Source: a virus
Strand: one strand, 5' to 3'
Virus record (IMG/VR): IMGVR_UViG_3300032180_000008
Coordinates: 1 to 51,417 of that record
DNA: 51,417 nt
In this document: positions 14,744-21,946 of the stretch, one piece after another
How positions within the stretch are numbered: the stretch's first letter is position 1
Layout of the letters: each line of letters starts with the position of its first letter
The notes under the pieces: model-generated
The model's input: only the letters and a program-made list of their open reading frames with translations
Databases searched by the model: none
What the model was told of the DNA's origin: nothing
Made by a program: the position numbers and the translations under genes

Positions 14744-15118
14744 TTACTTCGGCGGTGCGGACAGGCGGGCGATGATGGCCGGTAGGTCACTCGGCCGCCA
14801 CAGCTCCGCCCCGAGGGCCTCCACCCATTCCCGCTGGCCCGGTTTCCAGTGCCAGCCCACTTCGGTCTTGAGTTCGGCCGTGATGACCTCCCCGGCCCGT
14901 GCCAGCACCAAATCCGGGAACCCTGGGTCTCCCTGGATGGCCGTGAGCCACCGCTTGCCGTCGTTGACGGGGCGGGAGTGCATCACAAGCCATCCGTTCC
15001 GGTGGGCGTGGTCGATGATCGTGCTTTGTAGCTGCGCCTCGGTCATCTCCCGGTCCAGGAGTTCCCGGGCGGTGAGACGGGAGCCCCGCCGCGCCGGACG
15101 TGATCGGACCTCGCTCAT
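14744..15118 (-). CDS. VRR-NUC domain nuclease
   Basis: 124 residues from ATG at 15118. TEAQLQSTIIDHAHRNGWLV, then GDPGFPDLVLARAGEVITAELKTEVGWHWKPGQREW: the PD-(D/E)XK core with the D of FPDLVL and ExK of AELKTE is that of VRR-NUC enzymes, small Holliday-junction or flap nucleases often paired with SNF2 helicases in phages, exactly as in this neighbourhood. Ends just before promoter 2. Confidence 0.88.
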   Translation of the reverse strand: MSEVRSRPARRGSRLTARELLDREMTEAQLQSTIIDHAHRNGWLVMHSRPVNDGKRWLTAIQGDPGFPDLVLARAGEVITAELKTEVGWHWKPGQREWVEALGAELWRPSDLPAIIARLSAPPK

Positions 15119-15122
15119 AGCC

Positions 15123-15374
15123 TCACCGGAACGCCCGTGGGTTGACTTCCACCCGATGGCCGTCCATCCACCACCCGCACGAGAGGCACCGCCGAACGGT
15201 GGTCTCCAAGGCTGCGCCGTATCCACATGCCACGAAGAGTGCTGGTTGCCATGTCGTGAACGAGTCCAGAGGCGCTCCGCACGATGGGCAGCGCAGACGG
15301 GGAAGCGGGACCAGCGCCCTGCCCGTGATCGGGTGGCGTCCGGTAGGACCGGGGTCGAACAGCCTGTCTTTCAC
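15123..15374 (-). CDS. Zinc-ribbon protein, RLFDPGPT paralogue
   Basis: 83 residues, GTG start. N-terminus KDRLFDPGPTGRHP resembles the 11505-11747 protein. Two CxxC pairs follow (LRCPSCGAPL and RRCLSCGWWM) with an intervening VACGYGAAL. Likely zinc-binding. Function unknown; position in the DNA-repair-like cluster suggests a nucleic-acid role. Confidence 0.7.
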   Translation of the reverse strand: MKDRLFDPGPTGRHPITGRALVPLPRLRCPSCGAPLDSFTTWQPALFVACGYGAALETTVRRCLSCGWWMDGHRVEVNPRAFR

Positions 15375-15387
15375 TCACCACATGCTC

Positions 15388-15873
15388 TCAGATGCTCATC
15401 TTGAGTTGGAGGGCCTCGGCGAACTCCGTCAGATCCGGCTTCCACGCTCCGTACCTCTGGGCGATTGCGCTGAACTCCTCCACGTCGTGCCCGACGATCT
15501 TGCGGAGGACCGTGCCGTCGTCCTCGTCAATTTCGATGGAGAAGTGGCAGAGTTCATGGTCCACGAGGGCGACGCGCTGGCGGGCGGTGAGGTTCTCCCA
15601 AGCGTCCTCAGCGATCTCCACGACGAACATGTCGCCCGCCTGGTCCCCAAATTCGTTCGAGTCTCCGGTGGCCGAGTGGATCAGGTAGCAGGCCATCCCG
15701 CCCACCTTGTGGGCCTTGCCCAGCACGACGCGCCCCTTGGACTTCGCCGCCTTGTCCCGGAAGATATAGCGTATTTCGTCCATCCAGAGTTCGATCTCCT
15801 GGTGGTGCTCGGGGATCAGCCGGTCCGCTATCTCTTTGACTTCGGGGGCCTCACGCCACATCGTCTTTGCCAT
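15388..15873 (-). CDS. Putative phage metallopeptidase
   Basis: 161 residues. A zinc-protease signature HELCH at 106-110 within RVALVDHELCHFSIE, preceded by TARQRVALVDH and followed by VEEFSAIAQRYGAW. The family (phage metallopeptidase-like, in SprT/WSS1 style) is common in actinophage early regions. Substrate unknown. ATG at 15873 with AAAGGA upstream. Normal length for the family. Confidence 0.85.
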   Translation of the reverse strand: MAKTMWREAPEVKEIADRLIPEHHQEIELWMDEIRYIFRDKAAKSKGRVVLGKAHKVGGMACYLIHSATGDSNEFGDQAGDMFVVEIAEDAWENLTARQRVALVDHELCHFSIEIDEDDGTVLRKIVGHDVEEFSAIAQRYGAWKPDLTEFAEALQLKMSI

Positions 15874-15903
15874 CGTTGGGTCCTTTTATCGTTGGGCTAC
15901 CGG

Positions 15904-17250
15904 TTACCAGTCGCCTCCGCCTCCCCCGCCGGAATCCCCGCCTCCGCTGGAATCGAATCCTCCGCCGCTGTCGAAGCCGCCTCCGAGATCCGCTGGCGGG
16001 TCGTAGGTCGGCGGGGGGTCGTAGCTAGGGGCCGATGGAGGATCGTAGGAGGCAGGGGCCTCATAGCTCGGAGGCGGTTCGTAGGACTGCGCGCCGCGGT
16101 CGTCGTCCCGGTCGTGGTCCTCGGCCAGATCCTCCATAGCCTCGTACATCATCACGTCCTCGAGCCAAGGACTGCCCCCGTACCATCCGCCGCCCCAGGA
16201 CCGGCCCATGTAGCTGCCAGCGGGGTAGTAGACCTGCGAGACGCCATCTTGCATGCGAGTCCGCACCGGAGCGGGTTCCCCCACGAACGGAGCCGGACCG
16301 CTGCCCGCAGACCGCATCTCTGCCCGTTGGAGCGTCATGGGTGAGTCGGTGAACCCGGGCGGCACCCGGCCACCGCTCTTGGCGACCAGCATGGACCGTC
16401 TACCTTCTGCCACGATGTCCCCGATGGTGGCCCAGTCTTCTGCGGTCTGCGCCGATGCGAGGTTGCCTCCGGCGTTGTTGTAGGCGCTCTGGGCTGTCAG
16501 GTAGGCGTTGCGGACCGTCGGGTCGGTGTCGTCCTCAAGGCTGCCGTGGGCAACCAGATCGGCTCCGAGGTCGTCGTAGGCTGCCATCACCTTCGTCTTG
16601 CCCGTCCTGCGGGCCTGCTTGGAGCGGCGACGGCCGACCACCAGGAGGCTTGCTCCCCCGATGCCGACCAGGACCAGGAAGATCCACCCGAGCGGGTTGT
16701 GCGACTGGCCGGCCGGGGCTGGCTTCGCCGTCTGGGCCTTGGCCACGCTCTGGACGCTCGTGATGAAGCTCTCGACCATCGGCCTCAGTCCCTGTTTGCC
16801 GTGGTCCTTGGCCGCAGCGATTGCCAAGCGATCCGCCTCACCCGGGCTGGCGGGGTCCTTCACGATAGATGAGGTCGCCCGGAAGAAGTGGCTCTGGGGC
16901 AGGATCATCCCGACCGTGCCGGGGATCGCCGCCAGGTTCGCCAGGCGGTAGACGGTCTGCTCGGCACCGATCGAGTTCACCGTGCCCGAGACCGCGGAGT
17001 CCGGCAGGATGGCGACCATGATGGGCGTGGACGCGTGGGCAAGCTCGCCGTCGAGGGCCTGGGCATCAACCTGGCTCATGAAGCTGGCGACCGCCGGGTC
17101 GACCACCAGATGGGATGTGCGAAAGCCCGCGACGGCGTTCGTCACCGGGTCGGGCGAGTCGGCAATCGACGCCCTCGCCAAGATGATGCTGCCGATCAAT
17201 CCGACAACGATGGCGCTGAGGTAGAACGCTACCTTCCTTGGGGTGCTCAT
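15904..17250 (-). CDS. Secreted/membrane TPM-like protein with Gly-rich tail
   Basis: 448 residues from ATG at 17250. Signal peptide or anchor at about 8-28, an extracytoplasmic domain with MVAILPDSAVSGTVNSIGAEQTVYRLANLA (TPM-like), a second membrane helix (IFLVLVGIGGASLLVVG), then a cytoplasmic part. The tail has a Tyr-Pro repeat run (SYDPPSAPSYDPPPTYDPP) and ends in Gly/Ser repeats with a terminal DW. TPM proteins with such tails act at the cell envelope; the exact role is unknown. It sits oddly within a DNA-metabolism operon. Confidence 0.78.
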   Translation of the reverse strand: MSTPRKVAFYLSAIVVGLIGSIILARASIADSPDPVTNAVAGFRTSHLVVDPAVASFMSQVDAQALDGELAHASTPIMVAILPDSAVSGTVNSIGAEQTVYRLANLAAIPGTVGMILPQSHFFRATSSIVKDPASPGEADRLAIAAAKDHGKQGLRPMVESFITSVQSVAKAQTAKPAPAGQSHNPLGWIFLVLVGIGGASLLVVGRRRSKQARRTGKTKVMAAYDDLGADLVAHGSLEDDTDPTVRNAYLTAQSAYNNAGGNLASAQTAEDWATIGDIVAEGRRSMLVAKSGGRVPPGFTDSPMTLQRAEMRSAGSGPAPFVGEPAPVRTRMQDGVSQVYYPAGSYMGRSWGGGWYGGSPWLEDVMMYEAMEDLAEDHDRDDDRGAQSYEPPPSYEAPASYDPPSAPSYDPPPTYDPPADLGGGFDSGGGFDSSGGGDSGGGGGGDW

Positions 17251-17582
17251 GGCTTTCCTTTCGTCGTGGCGGGCTCTCCGCCGGGGATAGAGCGCAACAT
17301 CGGACGCCCGCACAGAGGGCATCGGGTCACGTCGTTCGACCGCATGACCGCTCCGCAGCCGGAGCAGGTGGGCGGGGCGGCTGCTGGATCTTCGAGGCCA
17401 GTCGCCCGGGTCAGGAAGCGGTCGATGCGGTCTGCCAGGGCGTTCGCTTCCCAACTCCACTCGGTCCCGTCCTGCTTCTCTCGCAGAGAGATCCGGGCGT
17501 CTTCAAGCAGGCCCCACGCTTCGACCCACATCCGCCGGACGGCTTCGGACTCGGCCTGCGCCCACAAAGGCACGCCGGTCAC
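17247..17582 (-). CDS. Small protein with C-terminal zinc ribbon
   Basis: 111 residues. Helical first part (about 8-62), a Pro/Ala linker, then CSGCGAVM and RCPLCGRPM, a clear double-CxxC ribbon. ATGA overlaps with both neighbours. Function unknown; perhaps a nucleic-acid or protein adaptor. Confidence 0.7.
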   Translation of the reverse strand: MTGVPLWAQAESEAVRRMWVEAWGLLEDARISLREKQDGTEWSWEANALADRIDRFLTRATGLEDPAAAPPTCSGCGAVMRSNDVTRCPLCGRPMLRSIPGGEPATTKGKP

Positions 17583-18016
17583 GGGAGCGCCTCAAGAGCC
17601 TTGCGGCAGGATGGCCAGTCCTCGAAGTGCTCCACTTCGGGCAGCGTGTGGAATACGTTCTCCCGTGGTCCGACCACCATGACCCGCTTCCCCGATGCGA
17701 CGGCGATACCGAACTCAACATGACGGCCACCCTTGCCGCCCGATCCGCAGGTGAACGAGACCACACAGTCAGCCCGGTCGAGATCGGACCAGTCAGCGAT
17801 GGCGTAGGCACTGCACAGATCGGGTGTAGCGCTCAACTGCTCGGGCGTGAACGACTTCTCCAAGATGGCGAGGGCCTCAGCGGACACGTAGTCCGTGCTC
17901 CCGGCGTGCAGGTCGATCCATCGCGCCGTGACCTCGTGGCCCATCGCCTCAAGTTCATCCCGGTAGCCCCGGAGTTCGGCGTTGCGGCTGTAGCGGGATG
18001 CCAAGTACACCTTCAT
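17579..18016 (-). CDS. Nucleoside 2-deoxyribosyltransferase-like protein
   Basis: 145 residues from ATG at 18016 with GGGGAAGGGGAG upstream; the frame above this is noise. MKVYLASRYSRNAELRGYRDELEAMGHEVTARWID is the start of the Rossmann-like fold, DLDRADCVVSF the second strand, and GGKGGRHVEFGIAVASGKRVMVVGPRENVFHTL carries the Gly/Glu active-site segment. These enzymes swap bases between deoxynucleosides or cleave them; in phages they feed nucleotide salvage or modify signalling nucleotides. Substrate not known. Confidence 0.8.
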   Translation of the reverse strand: MKVYLASRYSRNAELRGYRDELEAMGHEVTARWIDLHAGSTDYVSAEALAILEKSFTPEQLSATPDLCSAYAIADWSDLDRADCVVSFTCGSGGKGGRHVEFGIAVASGKRVMVVGPRENVFHTLPEVEHFEDWPSCRKALEALP

Positions 18017-18465
18017 GCCACTCCCCTTCCCCACAACTCGTCTACGTGGCGGTGGGCCACCGATGCGAGGCTGTCCGCGTGGTCGAGGCTCAGCCAGCCC
18101 TCCCGCTTCCACCGGGCTAGGCGGCGCTCCCACACGCGGGGACTGAGGCCGCTGCGCTCGGACAGCACCACCACGGCGGTTGAATGGCCCTCGGTCTTTG
18201 TCTGGCTCCCGTCAGGCGGGTACTCAAGGGCCAGCTGCTCAATCACCACGAGGGCCGGGGCTACGGGGTAGCGGAGCGGCTCGGGAGGACTCGGAGGGGT
18301 GGGCTCTACCAGCTCGGCGAGGTCCTCGATCATGAAGCACGGGTGGCCGTTGGACAGGTGCCAGCACGGGAGCTTGCCCAACTCGGCCAGGTGGACGAGG
18401 CGCTTCTCCCGGATGCCAGTGAGGCGGGCGGCAAGGTGTAGCCCTATGAACACGATGTCAGTCAC
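18013..18465 (-). CDS. Helix-turn-helix DNA-binding protein
   Basis: 150 residues from GTG at 18465 (GTGA overlap). N-terminal VTDIVFIGLHLAARLTGIREKRLVHLAELGKLPCWHL resembles an excisionase-type helix-turn-helix, and the C-terminal half (SERSGLSPRVWERRLARWKREGWL) a second winged helix, with basic residues. Possibly a replication or transcription regulator. Overlaps the nearby genes by 4 bases. Confidence 0.68.
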   Translation of the reverse strand: MTDIVFIGLHLAARLTGIREKRLVHLAELGKLPCWHLSNGHPCFMIEDLAELVEPTPPSPPEPLRYPVAPALVVIEQLALEYPPDGSQTKTEGHSTAVVVLSERSGLSPRVWERRLARWKREGWLSLDHADSLASVAHRHVDELWGRGVA

Positions 18466-19382
18466 GCCTCGTGCTCCAAGCCGGATGGGCCGATCCGCAA
18501 TTGGAAGCGGCCGGTCGGGGCCGAAGGAACGGAGGGAGCGCACACAACCTCTTGGCCTCCGGCCCCTTCCCGGCCAGCGGGATCATATGCCGGTCGATCT
18601 GCTCGGCGGTGGATCATGTGGCCCGGAGGATCGCCCTTGTCGCCGTAGAGCTGGCCGTGAGCACGGATCTCGTGCAGGCCCCGGCCCCACTCGTTGCGGT
18701 CGCTCCCGCCCGAGCATCCCGGCTTGCGACAGGGGAAGCGGTACTCCGAGGGCAGCCCGCCCTGGGCCACCTTGCGGGCCCGCTGCTCCGCGGCGTAGCG
18801 CCGTCCCGTCTGGCGCTCGCACTCCCGGCACCAGCTCGCCCACCTGGGCCTCCGGGGCTTCTTGACCAGCATGCCCATCTGGCGGAAGTGCTCAGGGTCC
18901 AGGGGCTGGACGACATGGCATTTCGTGCAGGCTTTGGCAGGGGAGGCGGGGGACGGAACCGGGGGGTTGGCTCCGCGATCCCCCTTCCCCTGCGCGGGCC
19001 GGGGACGGGAAGCGGGCTTCGCCACGGAGTCCGGTCGATCCTCCCCTGTCCCCGACATTGGCACTGACCGGAGAGGCGGGGGGACACCCTCCGGCCAGAG
19101 CACCTTTGGATCGAGGCCGAGCGCCGCGGCCAGGGCTTCTCCGACCCAGCGGGGAAGCGAGGCCAAGGTGAAGCTCACGGCCGTGAGGGCTCCCATCACC
19201 TGTGCGGCCTTGCGGCTGTCGAAGTCCCTCCCCCCGCGGCGGCGTGCCTCTTCGGCGAAGCGGTCGATGGCCCCCACGAAGTTGGCTCGCCGGTCCTCGT
19301 GCATGCGCCAGAGGACATGACGGATCGGCTCGGTATCGACCGGCACCATGCCGGGGTCGAGTTCCTCGGGGCGGGCGCTCAT
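18462..19382 (-). CDS. Large hypothetical protein with zinc fingers
   Basis: 306 residues. Helical N-terminal domain (about 20-95, REPIRHV...FVGAIDRFAEEARRRGGRDF), a Pro-rich linker (about 110-150), then CTKCHVVQPLDPEHFRQ...WASWCRECERQTGR, and CRKPGCSGG, two probable zinc sites. The CTKCHVV...F part resembles small phage zinc-ribbon proteins fused to HNH-like modules, but no nuclease active site is visible. Function unknown. Confidence 0.65.
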   Translation of the reverse strand: MSARPEELDPGMVPVDTEPIRHVLWRMHEDRRANFVGAIDRFAEEARRRGGRDFDSRKAAQVMGALTAVSFTLASLPRWVGEALAAALGLDPKVLWPEGVPPPLRSVPMSGTGEDRPDSVAKPASRPRPAQGKGDRGANPPVPSPASPAKACTKCHVVQPLDPEHFRQMGMLVKKPRRPRWASWCRECERQTGRRYAAEQRARKVAQGGLPSEYRFPCRKPGCSGGSDRNEWGRGLHEIRAHGQLYGDKGDPPGHMIHRRADRPAYDPAGREGAGGQEVVCAPSVPSAPTGRFQLRIGPSGLEHEA

Positions 19383-19828
19383 CAGACGACCGTCGTTCCC
19401 GGGCTGGACTCATCCGGGTCGACCGGGCGGGGCACTTCGATGTTCAGGGAGCGACCCTCAACCCAGACCCGGATCTCGGGCTCCGGCGCTATCCACTCGG
19501 CACCGAGACCCCGCAGGAACAGCCGCCACGTAGCCTCACGGAGCACCGTGCCTGCCCGACCGAGGTATTCGGCGAGTAGCTTGAGGGCCATCAGTTGCAG
19601 CGGTATGGAGAGGAAGAAATCCCGGTGGTACTCGGCCAGCGTGTAGTTCGGCCCGGCGAGACGGTGGAGAAGGTCGGTCACCGTGGGGGCGACGGTGAAG
19701 ATCCACTGCACCAGGACTGAGCCGATGAACAGGGCCCGTCGGCTTCGACGCGGAATCTTGGGGTCGGCGGCATAGGAGAAGCCCACTATCGACGCCAAGG
19801 CGATCACGAATCCAGCGAGCCAACTCAC
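19382..19828 (-). CDS. Membrane protein
   Basis: 148 residues, GTG start. Two membrane helices (about 3-20 and 32-52) and a third amphipathic region (IPLQLMALKLLAEYLG), then a charged C-terminal domain with EPEIRVWVEGRSLNIEVPRPV. No family recognised. Overlaps its neighbours. Confidence 0.62.
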   Translation of the reverse strand: MSWLAGFVIALASIVGFSYAADPKIPRRSRRALFIGSVLVQWIFTVAPTVTDLLHRLAGPNYTLAEYHRDFFLSIPLQLMALKLLAEYLGRAGTVLREATWRLFLRGLGAEWIAPEPEIRVWVEGRSLNIEVPRPVDPDESSPGTTVV

Positions 19829-19998
19829 CGGCCACTCTCCGCTGCCGCCATAGCCCGGACCGTGTACTCCACGGCTGCCTGCTCCCCTTCGGTCCTGCCA
19901 TCCACATCGGTGACGAGGGCCAGTTCGAGGACGGCGCTGGCGATGTCAAGCGGTAGCTGGACCTGGGGGCCACGGAGGTCAAGAACTCGGATGCTCAT
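19825..19998 (-). CDS. Small hypothetical protein
   Basis: 57 residues from ATG at 19998; the frame above is noise. A short beta start (SIRVLDLRGPQVQLPLDIAS), then a helix with acidic residues (LELALVTDVDGRTEGEQAAVEY). Overlaps the gene below by 4 bases. No family recognised. Confidence 0.6.
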   Translation of the reverse strand: MSIRVLDLRGPQVQLPLDIASAVLELALVTDVDGRTEGEQAAVEYTVRAMAAAESGR

Positions 19999-20209
19999 GA
20001 CGTACCTCGGCTCGGTGGACGGTGTAGCCGTGGGCCTGCCCGTACTCGGCGCACTGCTCGCAGCACCCCGACGGGCGACCAGTCCAGTCCTCAATGAAGC
20101 CGACTGCCGGTTGGTCGTCGTGGATCTTGCACTGGCCAGCGAGGGCCTCAACCCGCAGACGGTGAAGCACTCCGGCGATAGCGTGGATGTTGCGGGCTCC
20201 GGCGCTCAC
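19979..20209 (-). CDS. Small Cys/His protein
   Basis: 76 residues from GTG at 20209 (GTGA overlap). AIAGVLHRLRVEALAGQCKIHDD, then WTGRPSGCCEQCAEYGQAHGYTVH: three cysteines and several histidines, a possible zinc site. Ends overlap the next gene by 20 bases. Function unknown. Confidence 0.6.
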   Translation of the reverse strand: MSAGARNIHAIAGVLHRLRVEALAGQCKIHDDQPAVGFIEDWTGRPSGCCEQCAEYGQAHGYTVHRAEVRHEHPSS

Positions 20210-20466
20210 AGCGCCGGCCTTCCTGCGAGAAGGGCCTGCCACACGACCAGGGGATCGGTGTTGCTGGCCCCGGCGATGCCCTTGATGAGGATGCCGATCA
20301 TGTTTGCCGCCATCCCGTAGACGACCACGGTGTCAGCCGTCATGGCCTTCGCCAGGTGGTCGGGCCACTCCTCGATGGGCGTCGGGCCGGTCAGCTTCAT
20401 CGTCACGCACTCCTTGAGCAACGCGAGGACCTGGCCCTCTTTGGTGGTGGGTTCGAGGCCGTTCAT
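20206..20466 (-). CDS. Small hypothetical helical protein
   Basis: 86 residues. Helix-rich (TTKEGQVLALLKECVTM), then DHLAKAMTADTVVVYGMAANM and a hydrophobic helix (IGILIKGIAGAS). Conserved-looking but not recognised; 4-base overlaps on both sides. Confidence 0.6.
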   Translation of the reverse strand: MNGLEPTTKEGQVLALLKECVTMKLTGPTPIEEWPDHLAKAMTADTVVVYGMAANMIGILIKGIAGASNTDPLVVWQALLAGRPAL

Positions 20467-20906
20467 GGCAGGTGAACCTCCTGACCCTCATGGCAAGAAC
20501 ACTCGCAGAAGTGCCAGATGTAGTCGTCGCCCAGCCGCTTGCCCATGCAGCAGCCCTCCGGGAAGTCGGCGGCGAAGTGGTGATCCTCCCGGCAGGCCAT
20601 GGACAACGTGGGTTCCGGGATGGGCTTCACGATCTCGGCGAAGAGGTCCGCGATGGCCTCCGGGCTGAGGCCGAGCGACTCCCCGGCCACCCGGAAGGCG
20701 TCGAACATCCTCGTCTCGCTCTCGGCCCGCAGGACCTTGTTGTCGATCTCTTCCCGGACGGACATGGGCACCGGCCGGGCTGCGAGAGGTCCTCGCTTGT
20801 AGAGCGGCAGGTCGTCTTCGATGTCAGGCGTGTCGAGGCCCGGGATTTCCTCGCCCGCGATGAGGTTCCAGCCTCCGGTGAACGAGCCCTCGTAGAGAGT
20901 GCCCAT
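20463..20906 (-). CDS. Hypothetical protein with C-terminal Cys/His cluster
   Basis: 147 residues from ATG at 20906, which begins on the A of the preceding TGA. Beta-rich start (GTLYEGSFTGGWNLIAG), a helical middle (RVAGESLGLSPEAIADLFAEI) and a C-terminal CREDHHF...CCMGKR...HFCECSCHE, likely a metal site. Function unknown. Confidence 0.65.
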   Translation of the reverse strand: MGTLYEGSFTGGWNLIAGEEIPGLDTPDIEDDLPLYKRGPLAARPVPMSVREEIDNKVLRAESETRMFDAFRVAGESLGLSPEAIADLFAEIVKPIPEPTLSMACREDHHFAADFPEGCCMGKRLGDDYIWHFCECSCHEGQEVHLP

Positions 20907-21145
20907 CAGGACTCGACCTTCCAAGCGGGCCAAGCGGGGAAGTCAGGGGTCTCGTCAAGGAGCCAGAAACGGTCGCACGTCAGGCAGCGAGCCACACCGC
21001 CGAGCATGGACTTGGGATCGTCCACCACGACGGCCCTGTCAATCTGCCCGTCGGTGACGTAGAGGTACAGGGGGACGCGGTAGGCGATGGTCAGGTGCGT
21101 CTCTCCGCACTCGCATCGCAGGGTGGGAGCCTGAGTGTCGGCCAT
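20906..21145 (-). CDS. Small zinc-ribbon protein
   Basis: 79 residues. RCECGETHLTIAYRVPLYLY, a beta segment, then ARCLTCDRFWLLDE: two C-x-C/CxxC half-sites suggest a zinc ribbon. Overlaps the gene above by one base. Function unknown. Confidence 0.65.
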   Translation of the reverse strand: MADTQAPTLRCECGETHLTIAYRVPLYLYVTDGQIDRAVVVDDPKSMLGGVARCLTCDRFWLLDETPDFPAWPAWKVES

Positions 21146-21456
21146 CAGGACTCAGCCCCGTCGGCCTTGGTCTTCTCGGCCTTGTCCACGGTCAGGCGGA
21201 GGTACTCGAAGCCGTCGTATGCGGGAAGAGTCGGTCCACCCTCACGATCAAACGGTAGCGCCGAGTCCCAGAGGGTCAACAACTCCTTGGCTGCAACGAT
21301 CAGACCGGCTTGGTCTGATGTGAGGCGCTCCACGTAGGCCAGCAGGGCGTCCATGTGCTGGTACGACATGCCCTTGTGCTCTCGCAGGTACGCAAGGGCA
21401 TCCTCTGCGGTGCCGGGCGGAACGGCATGGACCGGGTTGATCTCAGTGCGAGGCAT
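21145..21456 (-). CDS. Small helical protein, first gene of promoter-3 unit
   Basis: 103 residues from ATG at 21456 behind GAAGGGAG. Predicted helices: AEDALAYLREHKGMSYQHMDALLAYVERLTSDQAGLIVAAKEL. It reads like a regulatory or chaperone-like helical bundle, no family recognised. The frame above 21456 is noise over the HNH gene. Confidence 0.68.
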   Translation of the reverse strand: MPRTEINPVHAVPPGTAEDALAYLREHKGMSYQHMDALLAYVERLTSDQAGLIVAAKELLTLWDSALPFDREGGPTLPAYDGFEYLRLTVDKAEKTKADGAES

Positions 21457-21462
21457 AAGCGC

Positions 21463-21522
21463 TCCCTTCGGTTCGGGCTTACCTTGTATCTCAACCTTAC
21501 AACCCCGCCACCTGTCCGTCAA
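21463..21522 (-). promoter_or_regulatory. ACAAGGTAA-leader promoter 3
   Basis: Minus strand: TTGACG (21517-21522), 17 bases, TAAGGT (21494-21499), 6 bases, ACAAGGTAA (21479-21487), then GCCCGAACC and GAAGGGAG before ATG 21456. The -35 lies inside the 3' end of the HNH gene, so transcription can restart within the operon. Confidence 0.8.
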
Positions 21523-21946
21523 GGCGAAACTGGGCGAGGCGCTGGAAAACTTCGGCGACGGGGCCGACGGGCATCCACCTTGGCACGATGATGCCGAGCG
21601 AGACCGAGAGGGCCACATTCGCATGTGCCCACGAATGGCAGGAAGCACAGCAGTCGAGCAAGTTTCCCAAGTCGTTCGAGCCTCCTTGACTCCGACGCTT
21701 GCGGTGGTGGGGGTGGACCGCTTGTCCCTGGCAGCCCGGTAGGCGAATCTCGCAGAGTCCCTTGGAGCGCTGGTGGAGGGCTGGGCGGGCTCGGTCCAAG
21801 TCCTGCTCGTAGTGGTTCTTGCCGACGGGCTTGGGGAAGGGTGTCCTGCGGAGGGTGCCCGTGCGCTTGAGCTCCACGGAGCTCTGGGGCATGGGGGTCT
21901 TACGGACAGGCATGGGGGTCCTTCGGAGCGGGGCGCCACGCTTCAC
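21497..21946 (-). CDS. HNH endonuclease
   Basis: 149 residues from GTG at 21946 (GTGA overlap with the methyltransferase stop). Basic start with repeated LRRTPMPVRKTPMP motifs common in phage HNH proteins, then GLCEIRLPGCQGQAVHPHHRKRRSQGGSNDLGNLLDCCASCHSWAH: the HNH core with zinc cysteines, catalytic HH and the final N/H. Nicking or homing endonuclease, or packaging-associated nuclease. Confidence 0.85.
   Translation of the reverse strand: MKRGAPLRRTPMPVRKTPMPQSSVELKRTGTLRRTPFPKPVGKNHYEQDLDRARPALHQRSKGLCEIRLPGCQGQAVHPHHRKRRSQGGSNDLGNLLDCCASCHSWAHANVALSVSLGIIVPRWMPVGPVAEVFQRLAQFRLDGQVAGL

Noticed and set aside
15142-16344. 400-codon rightward frame
   Set aside because: Antisense of metallopeptidase and TPM-like genes; no start context or domain.
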